A DNA stretch of 64,000 nt from Nymphaea colorata. Lineage: Eukaryota; Streptophyta; Magnoliopsida; Nymphaeales; Nymphaeaceae. Location: contig NC_045149.1 of NCBI RefSeq assembly GCF_008831285.2, positions 6,653,417 through 6,717,416 on the forward strand, given 5' to 3'. The notes under the pieces are model-generated. The model did no database searches. It worked only from the letters and a program-made list of their open reading frames with translations, and was not told where the DNA came from. Position 1 is the first letter of the stretch. Each line of letters starts with the position of its first letter. The position numbers were made by a program, and so were the translations under genes. Below are positions 1 through 12,563 of this stretch, piece by piece.

Positions 1-1298
1 TGGATCATCTCATTCCAAATCAACCTTTAATTGGTGGTTTCGCTAAAATCACACACACACTCTCTCTTAATGAACCCGAAATCTTCATCATATTCCAGAA
101 ACACTTAATGTGGAAAGGATGCATCTTCTCATTTCTGAAATTTTATATGAAACATCGTCATTCTTCTGGTTGAAGACAAATAAAAGGATGAAGTTATAAA
201 TTTGAAGTAAAGAACAATATAAGGGTCAATTGTGAGAAAGAAGATTTAAACTAAGATAAAATACCGTTTCATATATATCTTACATGTTCTCAGAATTAAT
301 TCCACCCTTCAAATGCACAGTCCATTTAAATTTCATTAAGACTCACCGATGCCTGTCCGTGCACTGCGATTTCTCATTAATGGTTATAAAGTCTAAATAG
401 CATTCTAACCATTTTAGTAACCCGACTTTATGGATCTCAATGATATAACCAAGAACAGTTTAAGTAACGTACTTCCACGGCTTATGTTAAAACAGTTTTT
501 CCTAAATCTGATCATAAATTTTGATAAAAATACATTTGAAAGAAGTGTGCAGTATGCAAAATGGATGGAGTGGAGCTTCGGTAAGCTATGTCACCTGGTC
601 TCTTCAAAAAAGGGGTCGCACCCGTGTTGACATGACACTGGTGCTGGTACCGTATCTTTTTTTATGCAAGTTCAATATATATATATATATATAAATATAT
701 TTTTCTCATTGTCCCTTTCTTTTTTATGTATAATAACGAAAGTAAAAAAAAAAGATAGATTAAACCAAGAAACAAGCTAAAGTTATATATATTATGAATA
801 TATACATACATATATATCAAATAAATATATTGCATGTATACACCATTGCCGCACCCTCGCACCCAAATTTTTTGGGATAGGTCACACCGGCACCCACACC
901 CCGCACTCATGTGACATAGTTGGTAAGCTGTTATTCTCTTTTTGAATTCTTTAGGTGTCAACTCTCTACGCTGCAAAAAAGAAGACTACCATCATACAAG
1001 TAAAAGTGTAGCGGGGATAGCATCCCAAAACATCCAAAGCAAGTCATATATCTTATGGAAACAAGGGGTTGGGTGAGGCTTCGGCATTCAGTACAGGCAA
1101 AGAGCCTTACAGGCTGCCCTGAAACAATGTTTGGGTCTAATGAAAATGTACATTCAAGTCACTCTTTTTTATGTCAGTTCACCACTGAATCATTTTCTCC
1201 GATGCTTTATTCTCCAAAAATTTTGGCAATCTCTGGTTTTTTGTTGTATTAATAAGAAAGCTGGTGCTTGAAGTTGGAATTGTCTGCTTTAAGGGGGT

Positions 1299-1353
1299 GT
1301 AGTGCAATTGGACAGTAAGGTGGTTCCCATTCGAGGGGTTTGCGGTTCGAATC
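1299..1353 (+). repeat. tRNA-derived SINE-like head (A and B box)
   Basis: TAGTGCAATTGG at about 1300-1311 fits the RNA polymerase III A box and GGTTCGAATCC at 1343-1353 is a perfect B box. The spacing is about right for a tRNA-derived promoter, but the flanks do not fold into a tRNA acceptor stem, so this reads as a SINE head rather than a working tRNA gene. The extent of the SINE body is unclear. Confidence 0.4.
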
Positions 1354-1758
1354 CTGTAGCCACTGTTCCATTCCAATGCATTAGTCCTTTAAGTTAAAAA
1401 TGGTAACAAATCGCTCGAGCTGAAAGATATACCATAGGTCTATTAGATCCCAAGACAAATCAAAACCTTGGAGACAAAAAGTATTTCTAGGGGTTTTACG
1501 GTCATTTTATGTAGAAGCACTATAACAAAAAGATAATTTATTGACACTTGGAAAATCTCAAGTCGGTGAATGCTGATTTTTACCAACGTTGGAAGACAAA
1601 TGTCAGTAAATATAAATACGTCGAGAAACACACAAAAAAAAAAGATTGTTTTGGTCCAAACGTAAAGGGGGAAAGTGAAGCTGGTCCTATACGCCACAGC
1701 AGCTATGGCGTTTTGTTATGGTGGTTGAAACATGATGCATTTTAAAGAGAAAATGACC

Positions 1759-1800
<42 letters not shown>

Positions 1801-1975
1801 GAGTGTTAAGATGACACCATCTGAAAATTATATGAAAACCAAGTTCTTTAATAAACTTTGAAAAAATAGTTTTTGTGTTTCAAACAAGATTGTTGGGTTT
1901 TTGACCAAAAACCCAATTTTCACGTCATCTAAACCAACTGCAAATTTGGTTTTCAAGGTAAAACCTAGTTTTAGG

Positions 1976-1979
<4 letters not shown>

Positions 1980-2035
<56 letters not shown>
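1980..2035. repeat. (AT)n microsatellite
   Basis: A pure alternating AT tract of roughly 28 units, followed directly by TATTATTTTGG. Confidence 0.97.
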
Positions 2036-2040
<5 letters not shown>

Positions 2041-3702
2041 TTGGATCAACAAAATAAGTATTTCTTTGGCAGTAAAAGTTGAAGCTTCTATTCAATTCCT
2101 CGTATGATACAAAGCCTACTTTAGATGCCTTGAGGTGCCGCACCTGCCATGCTTCAGCTACATATTGGTAAGTTAACTAGTCATTCAAAAACATATATAT
2201 CAAGAACCGATTTTAAGTTACTGCTACTAAAGGTGTATCTAAAATGCAACCCATAGAATTCCTCTTGGGCCCCCCACATTGTTCTTAACACGGGGTTGCC
2301 GCCCCGTGTTTGAACGGAAAAGTACTCGATTGTGGCGGAACGTCAATTCGAGTTGTTCTCCTCTACCATTCAAGCAGCCCTTAGATGTGATACTGATTAT
2401 ATTTTCTGGGTAGGTCCAAAAGATCGCTGAGAGCCGGCGTGGGGGGCGAGCTAGCTGCAGCCATCGGACCGGAACCCATGCTTTCTTTGCCCACAAATTA
2501 CTCCTTCCGCAAATCGATGGTCTAGAGAAAAGTATAATGCAAGAGTTTCAACAAGTCAGTTGAGCCCTACATTTTCCTCAAGGAAAGAACAAAAGAAATT
2601 GCACAATTTTCGATCACGTTTTGGCATTCAATGTCACAATGTGTTCTTTTTTACTCACCAGAGTGGTTGTTCCATAAGTTTAAATAGAAAAATATAACTG
2701 CCTTAAGGGCGTAGTGCGACATGAGGATCGAATCTCGTAGTTGTTGTCGCGTTCTGGGGTGTTATTTTTCTAGCTGCAAACAATGACAAGCTCGACACTC
2801 TACTTGAAGGATGAGTACTGCAAGTCGATCTCAATCTCACAGTAAGTCAAAACCTTGAAGGTATAATAGTATGACCTTAGAGGTTTTACATGAAAGACGG
2901 TTTTCCTTATAATTTACCATGTTCAACATGCAATTTGGTGTTGGGTAAAGAGGATTGAACTCTTGATGCCCTTCAACTTTAAATTTTTAAGCTTTTTGGC
3001 TAATTTGCTGGATGCCCATTTACGGGAATGTCAATAGATCAAATTTGCATCGAGTATCCACTCGAATTCCTTCAAGAAAGGCTGAAAAAAACTTAAATGT
3101 CCGATTAAGAAATCATATCGGATTTAGATTTAAGAAATGACATTTGATTGACTTCAAATTCAAGTTCCACTTTAAATAAACTCCACGCCAGATTCATATT
3201 TGAATTCAGATATACTTTTAGTTGAATATCTTATATCCAATATCCATAAAATTTGAAAGCGCGTTTTTAATATATAATGATAAAGAGTAAATCCGATTCA
3301 ATTAAAATCCATGCTACCCATTTGTCAATGCTAATTAGTTTCCTGGGATTGAAAATCCCGTGATTGCATACTTGGTAGGAGAGATTAGGTGCAGGAATTG
3401 GCCAAGAGACTTTAGTTTCCAAGAAGAAGGATAAATATTTCAAAATAGCAATTGGCTAGGATTCGTTCTAGAGGTTGTGGTTGGAGCCGTTAGAAGACAA
3501 ATGGCTATGTAATCCGGCGCTCTGTAACGCGCTATCTTTTCTTTCTGGTGTGCTTTGAATTCATGTGGCAGAAACCAACCTATACCTCATCTACCAGCTA
3601 ATAACAAACAAAAACAAGGACAAAAAATAACTAAGAATTCGATCTTTTCTGCCGTCATGAGGGTTTGGATGGGAGCTTGGAAAAAGCCCTGTAAACACAC
3701 CT

Positions 3703-3760
<58 letters not shown>

Positions 3761-3765
<5 letters not shown>

Positions 3766-4110
3766 AGCCAACTACTTTATATTATAGTGAAATAGTTATT
3801 TTCTTATTTTGTGTCACTAAAAAAACTGTCACAAAAGGTGTATTCTATCACTAAAAACTGCAGCCTCGTCGTTCACTTTTTGCAATGTTTTTAACGACAC
3901 AAAACGAAAAAAGAAACACGTGCGTGCATACACACAACACACACATATATATATATGTATATGTCAGCCAACTACTTTATATTATAGTCAAATAGTTATT
4001 TTCTTGTTTTGTGTCACTAAAAAAACTGTCACAGAAGGTGTATTCTATCACTAAAAACTGCAGCCTCGTCCTTCATTTTTTGCAATGTTTTTAACGACAC
4101 AAAATGGAAA
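3761..4110. repeat. 200-bp tandem duplication with (AT)n at its boundary
   Basis: The block starting ATGTCAGCCAACTACTTTAT at 3761 recurs at 3961, exactly 200 bases later, with only a few substitutions up to about 3915 and 4110. Copy 1 is preceded by a pure (AT)n run at 3712-3760. The equivalent site before copy 2 has only a short, interrupted ATATAT run. Confidence 0.9.
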
Positions 4111-4677
4111 ATAGTCATTTGGATGCAGCCAGTGGCCAGACCACTTAGATAGGCAACAAAAACCAGAACTTTTAAATTTGTAGTAAAAAATTATTTTAAA
4201 CAAAATGTGAACCTCTTAATATGCTATAGCCACTAATTTCATGTGGACCATGTTTTAGTTCAAGTTTTTTTTTTTTTCAAAGAAATTCATTTTTCTGCTA
4301 TTAAAGCTTTGATGTTATAAGAGATAATTTAATACATTTGTCTACCAAATTACTCTTAAGATCATAACTATAACATTATATTGCAAAAAATGGTTCAATA
4401 ATTTATTTTAATGGTCTAATTTTTGTCTCTTCATATATGGTGATTGACAAGTACTGAAGAGCAGGATAAAAGTATCTCATCAATGTTGCTGGATGCTTTT
4501 GATCGATTGAATTCCCTTCAGGCACATGTTTTGTATTGTGAGATTGTCAAAGGTTGAAAGACTGAATTTTTTTTCTTTTTTGTTTTTACTTTGCTTTATT
4601 GTGGTGCTGTCTTGTATATTTCATTCTTCTAAGTTATTTTTATGAAAACTTCTTGTCTCTAAATGTTGTTATACATT

Positions 4678-4808
<131 letters not shown>

Positions 4809-6439
4809 GCATTTTTCATTACAATAAGAACTTATGTACATAGTATCTCAAATTACAATTCCTTTGAGATGTAAAATATTTCTCTTCTTACCATCCCTAT
4901 AGTGTATAGGGACAAATGTATGCGTTTTGATTAGGATCGTAATTTTTTGTTACGATTTTATTAAATATGTTTTTTGCATTTTGTGGAAAATCAATTTTAT
5001 GGTATAAAAGCTTATGACTTCTCCTTCTCTATATATATATATATTGTCTCCTTCCTTAATAAGAGGGAGAAGATTTGGGGAAGGCGACCAGAAACCAAAG
5101 GGCGGGGCTTCAATCACGTCCCCAAACTTTTAAGGCCAGCTTTGGACATCCATCTCTACATGTGAAGTCAAAGGCTGATTCGGGCGTCCTCCATTTGTTT
5201 ATCCTTTTTCCCTTTTAAATTTAAAAGAGAAACCCATATGACTTACCGTTTCTGAATTTCTCTGATGCAAACGCCACAGGTTTCCTCCGCCTGGGTAGTT
5301 GTGACATCAATGGACCAACATTTTCTTTTTTTTCTTTTCTATTTACACACACTTAATCTTCTACAATTTCATAAATCTTGAGTTACTCTTGAAAGCGTCA
5401 TGGATATAAGTTTAAACAGATAAACTCAAAGCGCATTGAAGGCATGTCTCTAGTTTAAAATCCGTCGAGGGTTATGTTTTTGTACCATAAGAGAATGAGT
5501 ACTATGTATAAGTCGAAGCACACCGATAGAAATCTTATCACATAATACTGACACAGTTCTTGATCCTAGATAAGATCAGTTCTCATTTAAGCGGTAGGAC
5601 AACCCTCTTACTCATAAGATAAAGATAAAGAACACATAAGCAATTGATAAACATTTAGTTGCTTTTATAGAGAACAATACGAAGTATGCCTTCACTCAAA
5701 GGGTATAGCTTAAACGAGTAAAATTGGAAAAACTATGAAGGATTTTGCTCCTGAATCACAAGGGGATGAGCTTTACATGCAAGTCGAGGTATGCAAGATA
5801 TACCGATGCAGTTCTAGACCCTAAAACTTCGACGGCGGCCCGGGTGATAGCATAACCCTCGCACTCACCCGATAAGAAACAATCTTGTGAAGGTCCCTGA
5901 TTTTATAGTTTTTGAGAATACAGATACCCATTTTCGAATTTGAACATTTTACATGCGCAGATATAAAATTAAATGGAAAGTTGGGACTGAATAGAAAAAA
6001 AGTTTTTAAAAAAAGAAAGGAAAATTATGGGGAGGAAAGAGGAGGGGGGTGCATGACTTGCCATCTCCGCATTCATATACCTCTGGAAACAACCCCACCG
6101 TCAGAGCGAGCAGCATTATCACCATCATCACGAACGGAAAAAACAGTAAGGGAAGGGAAGGACGGCCCCCTGCCCAACAAAAGAAAAATACAGAAAAGAT
6201 TTGTAGAGAGAGAAAGAAGGGGGGAGGTTGGGGTTGGCGTGGGGAGGGCAATTTTTTCGGTTGTGGGTTTTTATTGGGGGGGTTGGACTAATTCGTTGAA
6301 CCGAAAGGAATGAATGTGCGGGCGTGTGTGGAGGGAAGTTTCAGATTGGGGTGAGGCCCCCTTGAGGAAGAAGCAAACAAGGAAACAAGTATTGGAGAGA
6401 CGTATATTGGGGATTTAGGGAGAGAAAAGAGGGAGAAGA

Positions 6440-6452
6440 GGTATATAGATGG
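6440..6452 (+). promoter_or_regulatory. Candidate TATA box of the BOI-like gene
   Basis: GGTATATAGATGG lies about 125 bases before the chosen ATG at 6568, which leaves room for a 5' leader of about 90 bases rich in CT and TCTT. The position fits a plant TATA box, but no transcript evidence was available. Confidence 0.4.
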
Positions 6453-6567
6453 GAGAGATTGATTCCTGCCAGCCCATTTTCTTGGCCTTTGCTCTGAGTA
6501 GATTCCACCTCTTCGTCTTCGTTGCACCTCTTCTGTCCTTGTTGGTCCTCCTCTTCTCCCTCTAGAA

Positions 6568-8680
6568 ATGGCGGTCCAGGCTCAGTACCCATCCAACGTT
6601 TGGCTTTCTGATTTCATGACCAGGTTTGTAGTGGAAATTTGCAGCACCAGTCTCCGGTTTTCGCTTCGTCTTTCCGTCTGTCGCTTTTCTTTCTGGAAAT
6701 CGGTTCTTCATCGGAAAGTTTGGCACCCATCTTCTGTCCTGATTTTGTCTTAAATTCTCTCTTCCGAGTTCTCTGCTCCCTCCGTTTCACTGTTCGCCGG
6801 AACAGGTCGGGGAATCGATTAATTTCTCTCTTTGTTTGTCATGCTTGCTTGTTTCTCTTTCAAGTTTTTGAGACCCATCCCTTTTTCTTTTGCTTACTTT
6901 TTTGGTTCCATCATTTGCAACCAAAGCAATATGCACTATCTGTTATTTTTGCCCATTCCTTTTCTTAGTTCATCATGTCCCATCTCCGTGTTACTCGTTT
7001 CTTTCCCCCTCGTCTGCACATTCTGTTTCCTTCCTTCTTCCCTTCTTTCTCTTTTTCTTTCCTCGTTCATTTACATAATCATTTCTTGTACAAGATTTCT
7101 TGCTTAGTTCATCCGTCTCCTCTCTTTTTCAGGAATGGTCAGGAAAAGAAGGAATTGCTTGATGCCGCTATAGGCTCTGATTACGCATTCGAAGTACCAG
7201 ATCAGAAATTCATTGATGCATGTAAATCTCTCTCTCTCTCCAAGTTATCTTTTGTCAAATCTTGTTTTCTTTCTGATGACATTTCTCCCATTCTTGTTTC
7301 AGTGGGAAACATCCCTCAATCGAATTCAGCAATGGCGTTCCTTCAACAACCGCAGCCACAGCAGCAGTACCACCACCAACAGCAGCAGCAGGAGAGGACA
7401 TGTATGATCAACCTGGAAGACCTCCGTCTCCCTGTTGCTGCTTCCAAACCCGTCGCCGCTTCCTCGCCTTCAAACGTCTTCACCGGCCTGAGACTCTCTC
7501 TCGAGGACCAACAACAGAACCAGACCAGCAACGCCTCTTACCCACCCACCAACCTCTCGTTCGTGGCCGACGATCTCTCCCTCCTCCTCAACCAACACCA
7601 ACAAGAAATCGATCATCTCGTGAGAGCGCAGGTAACCTCCAAATCCCCTCTCTCTCTCTCTCTCTCTCGCTCGTGATTCTGCCTTTTTCTGTTTTTTCAG
7701 CCGTTTCCTTACTTGGACGAGACAATGGATTGTTGGTTATAAATGTGATATTTGACATCGCAAATCCATCGTTTCTGGTGATGCGTAAGGGCCAGAAATG
7801 AAAACCAACACTTCTTTCTTCATTTTCATTCTCTGGTTCAGTGGTCCAGAGCATTGTCTCTCCCTCTCTGAACATCACCTGCAAGAAACAAAATCTCCTC
7901 GTCTGTAGAAGTGATTGGTTTCTTTTCTGTTTTATCAATCACAGGTACTGTAACGGGTGAAAAACATACGGAAAATTAGAAGAAACCAATTTCTTTTTAC
8001 TAATCCTCCTGCTTTATTCCCCATCTTTTGGTACCAGAGCAACCTTCCCCTATTCACATTCAAATATCGACAATCTCACTCTCTCTCTCTCTCACGGACA
8101 TTAAGAGCAGACGATTTTCTACCGTTGGTCGCTTCTTCGTAATGGCCGTAATGCAATGCTGACTCCTCTGTCTTTCTCTCTGTGACAACCAACGGAGCAG
8201 AGCGATCAATTGCGCCGGTCTCTGATAGGGAAGCGTCAGAAGCAGTACGAGGCGATCGTCACGGCGGTGGAGCGAATCGCGACGCGGAGGCTGCGGGAGA
8301 AGGATTCGGAGAGGGAGCGAGTCGCCCGCCGGAACGCCGAGCTCGAGGAGAAAGTGGGGCAGCTCGTGGCGGAGGCGCGCTTCTGGCAGGCCAAGGCCCA
8401 AGCCCAGGAGGCCATCGCCGCCACCCTCCAGGCGCGCCTCACCGAGCGGGCCCAGCAGACCAGCCCGGCCGCAGACGAAGTCGACGACGCCGAGTCGTCC
8501 ACCTCCGAACCGGACCGCCCTGACCGGGGCCTCTGCAGGGCGTGCAGGGGGATGGAGGCCTCGGTGGTGGTGCTGCCATGCCGCCACCTCTCCATTTGCT
8601 CCGTCTGCGCACAGTCCCTCGGTGCCTGCCCGCTCTGCCACTGTGTCCGAACCGCTTGCATCCAGGCCTACCTCTCCTGA
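6568..8680 (+). CDS. BOI: BOI-type RING finger E3 ubiquitin ligase, four exons
   Basis: I read four exons: 6568-6623, 7133-7221, 7303-7631 and 8201-8680. Phases agree and give 317 residues with stop TGA at 8678-8680. The start MAVQAQYPSN is typical of this plant family, and intron 1 falls in the Arg codon just before NGQEKKELL, a usual place. Residues 63-78 are a Gln/Pro/His-rich low-complexity run. Residues 159-243 form a charged coiled-coil-like helix containing a QLRRSL motif. The C-terminus carries a C3HC4 RING: C270, C273, C285, H287, C291, C294, C301, C304. Family members (BOI, BRG1-3, S-RNase-binding-protein-like) are ubiquitin ligases that restrain cell death and pathogen or stress responses and bind DELLA proteins. 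Exon 4 is markedly GC-rich compared with its surroundings. Membership of the family is clear; which paralogue it is cannot be told here. Confidence 0.93.
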
Positions 8681-10214
8681 TCCGGATCATCCGATTCGAC
8701 CCCACTCTGCCTTTTTTTCGGATCCCCTCTTCTTTTTTGGGGGCAGGGCCTATAAATTTTCCTTTTTAATTTCTTTTGTTACTATCATTTTTTTTTTACA
8801 CCCTCTTTTCTTTGACAATTGACCTATTTGTCTGAAATTTTAATTGGCAATGTAATTACTAAGATTCTAAAACCTCAATACACCTTCTCTCTCTCTCTCT
8901 CTCTTTCGCAGATCGAGATCCATATGTTTCATATTATATTAAGAACTGTGGATCTCAACACGAACCAATTAAGACAAATAAAACACTGAGAAAAGTCTTT
9001 TATGGAGACAGATTCATGACCGCTTAGTTTTAGTGATTCATGGATCTGCAAATCATTCATACTATCAAACAAACAAAAGCATTCATACTATCAAACGAAC
9101 AATCTTTAAAGGAAACTGAACCATTTGGGTCCTCAAAATCTCAAGGAGAACTAGAAATTTGGGACAAGGTGGACCACAAATGAGTAAATTCTTAATTTAA
9201 GAGAGAGCAAAACGGTCATCTTCCTGTATTCATGTTGCCTATTTTTTGGCAAGTAGCCTTAACAGTGTGTTTAGCTGGTGAAGTATACAATGATGTAACC
9301 AAGACCTAGCTGGGTCAGTTGGTGAGCTTCCTGGTCAAGTTTCAGTAATTCTCTTCTAAGTCTCACGACCTAACCAATGCGGTGCCCGGCCCCCGCCCTA
9401 GCCATGTGCGAGGAGCTCTTGTTCGCGCCGCGAAGCAATTGCCTCTATAAATGCAACTGCATCTGACTTTTACCTGCTTAGAGTTTTACTTCTAAAACCA
9501 TGGAAAGGCAAGGAAGAGAGGATGTACAGGCAGGTGAATGCTTCACTGGTGGACCTCAGTAAGTTTTGTGCATTGTTATTTGCTGAAACTTTTGTTATAA
9601 CTCCAAGGTTGGTGTGGGGTCGGCGGTTCACGTGGTTAGTGGGTGGGTGCAGAAAGATGGGGCACGCCAGCCTTTCCGTATTCGAACCACACTGGGAGGG
9701 GACCCTGAGCTGGGTCCTTCCCTCCTGAGGCAGAGGAGTCTCATCGCTGCTTTTATGAAGGCTTGATGATCGTATTGGTTTCCCTTTTACAGTGTGATTG
9801 TGAGCTGGAACTTAACATTTGTTGAAATGTTTCTTGTCTGAATGGATTCCGCTGCTGCCGCCGCCGCCGCCGCTGCCGCCGATTCTGTCAACCGAACCCA
9901 ACATTCAAATTGGGTGGCTGCATTGGCTTCGGGGTTTTACACTGCCTGCCAGGCGAGCGACAAAGTCTCTTGACTTTTTTTAAGGATATATTATTAGTTT
10001 AAGGAGCAAAATTTTAAAAAATAACCAGAGAATCTTGAACTATTCCTATGCTTACCAAAAGAAATGAAATAAGTTACCAATTTGCATGTTCTAATATGTC
10101 GCTACGGCATATAAAGTATATATTCGTTTCTATGCATACAAAAAAAAAAAAAAAAAAGAGAGAGAGAGAGCAGTAAACGGAATTTGGATCAGATCTGGGA
10201 CATCATAAGGTGCT

Positions 10215-10651
10215 GCCAGAGACGTCAATGGATTGCATTTGAATCAGATACGCTCTTGACCATAACTGCTTTGTCAGATATTTATATGTTCGGATTTGAA
10301 TTCAGATTCAAAGATAAATAAAAAAAAAAAAGTCATATCCAAATTTGAATCTAGAATCTGCTTTGACAATGTGAATCTGATTTTTACATTTGACATCCAA
10401 GTTTGAATCCAAATTTTGAACCGAATCTGCGGTGCAAAATGTAAGGTGTAAGATATTTGTTTAAAGTTAAATCCAATCTGAATCTGATTGGATATTTCTA
10501 TATATGCAAGTCCAAATCAGATTGGATATCATTTCATAAATCTGAATCCTATCTTATTTCTTTATAGTACATTATTTTTTTTCCATATGTAATTTTTTTC
10601 AAAACGGTTCGGTTGATATCTGATCCAAATCAAATATATTGATATCCCTAT
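10215..10651. repeat. A/T-rich dispersed repeat (hAT/MITE-like)
   Basis: The block is built from degenerate repeats of CAAATCTGAATC/GGATTTGGAT type. It begins near GACGTCAATGGAT and ends near ATTGATATCCCTA, so its ends are roughly inverted. Blocks of the same character occur near 3024-3336, 24317-24740, 30646-30927 and 36657-36905. There is no coding capacity. Family assignment rests on the TAGGGATGT-like tips and is an inference. Confidence 0.5.
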
Positions 10652-12508
10652 GTAGGCACAATTTTTCAACTTATCTAGTTTTTAAAAATTGGTCGATAGA
10701 GTTTATACCAATTGGTGCAGAATCTTCATCTCAAAGGTCTTCATAACTCTTATCTTGCAACCTTATGCACATGAACCGAAGATGAACGGAAATATAATCT
10801 GATGCATAATGCGCAGTGCAAATAAAAAAATCAAGGCTTATAAAAATAACGTGGATACTGTCTTCAAATCAGTATTACATTCTATTTTTTTTTTTTATAA
10901 AAAATCAAGGCTTATAAACTTCTAGGCACTACTACCCAATGTTGATCTGTGGCAATGGAACTACATCACATCGACAAGTATCAGATTTAATTTGAAACAT
11001 CTATAAATTTCATAACATTTTCCTAACTACTACTGGTAAAAAATTGCAAACACTGTAACTCCCATAGCTTAACTGTGAATTCTTTAATGGTGGCCAAAAC
11101 ATACCTTTAGATTCCCCTAGATCAAAAACTCAGTCAGAATTTCAAGGGTCTATTGAGCCCTTGTCCTTTTCTATGGTTGGTCCAAAAAAGCTTAGCACTT
11201 GTGCATATTTATTACCTTGGAAAAGCAAACCCATGAGGAAAATTGTCTACTGGGAAATTGGACCAAAGAGACATAAGTGGGGGGCAGATATCACAGATAT
11301 CAATACTTTGCTTTATATAATGAACTAAATCTTGACAAACATGGTGCAAATTCCCATGCCTCTTCATTTTTTTCCTTTTCTTTTTCTTGGGTGGTGTCTC
11401 CCCATTTCCTTCTTTTTATCCTAGGCCTTATATAAGATGCCCCTAACTCCTAAGACTTATTTCCAAACTCCTAAGTTTTTACCTTGGGTAAAAAAAATAT
11501 ATGCATTTACCTTTTCTTCCTGATCATGAATCCTCCAAGGTGCAGACCACTTAATGGCTTCTTTCTTTTTTTCTTTTCTTTTTCTTTTTTGTGTGCCTGT
11601 GAGAATTAAACATTGAGTGGACCTTGACTACCATGCGCTTGAAGGACAACCCTACAAGAAAGTGAAAGATGCATAGGCATTGGGCTTGATGTGAGGCCTT
11701 TATATGGAAGAACTTTACATCTTTCTTTTCCACCACCACCACCTGCTCTCCACTTATGAGGGTGTTTGCTAGAGAAAATTCTAGGCCTCTTGAATTGGAC
11801 ATGACTTTAAATTTGGGCATCACAATTTTCTGATATGGGCATCACTTTTTGCCCCAAAAAGGGCTTCCAATTCAATCGTGATATGTTGAAAGATGCGAAG
11901 TTTTGTAGTTTTCAACATTAGTTTGGAATTGAGGTGGGTGCATAATACCCTTGTGACATGTAGGGTGGAGCATGGTGCCAAGTCGACGGTACACTATTTT
12001 TTCACCAGGTACCGACACAGCTCTAGATCTTACCGACATGGAAGAATTCAACTCTCTTTTTCGAACAATGAATCAATCATGAGTGAAAAAAAGCCACTGG
12101 TTTCATTCTCATATTGCGGACATCGATCATATGACAGATTGGCTGATATGCGTTGGCATGTACTACAATAAATGAAATTTTATTTTTTTGGGATGAACAG
12201 GAGGGAGCCCTACTGTGCCAGTAAGAGGCTGAAGCCCCTCCTTCCTTCCTCTAATCCTGGGCTCCAGAGATGTGTCGAAGCCTACGTGAGCTTATGGTTA
12301 CTTTCTCCAACTCGAAAATTGTGCGACCAGCTTTTATTATGCGGAGGAGTAGCTCAGCTCACGGGAGTCGGACTGATCTCTCAGTGGAGGTGAGGGCTCA
12401 TAATCGACATTATTGAAAAATGTTTGTACCTTAAATAAAATTTTTCTCTGTTCACAATTTCAATGTTGAAATGTGCAACCTTATCTAATGCATAGCTAGT
12501 CGGGTAGT

Positions 12509-12563
12509 GCATAGCTAGTCGGGTAGGAGGCGCATGCTGAACGTGTCTTTTGTTCGATTCTCA
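12509..12563 (+). repeat. SINE-like head with A and B box
   Basis: TAGCTAGTCGGGTAGG followed about 40 bases later by TGTTCGATTCTCAT resembles the head of a tRNA-derived SINE. An 18-base piece (CATAGCTAGTCGGGTAG) is duplicated in tandem just upstream, at 12490-12527. Confidence 0.4.

Noticed and set aside
1299-1353. A tRNA gene
   Set aside because: A and B boxes are present but there is no matching acceptor stem or clear anticodon arm, so a SINE head is more likely.
8060-8641. 193-codon minus-strand open frame opposite BOI exon 4
   Set aside because: It is a shadow of the GC-rich coding exon on the other strand. The plus-strand frame has the RING motif and correct splice phases.
9302-9770. 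Possible SINE copies (CTAGCTGGGTCAGTTGG and GTATTCGAACC)
   Set aside because: A and B box words are too far apart and poorly aligned to support a single element.
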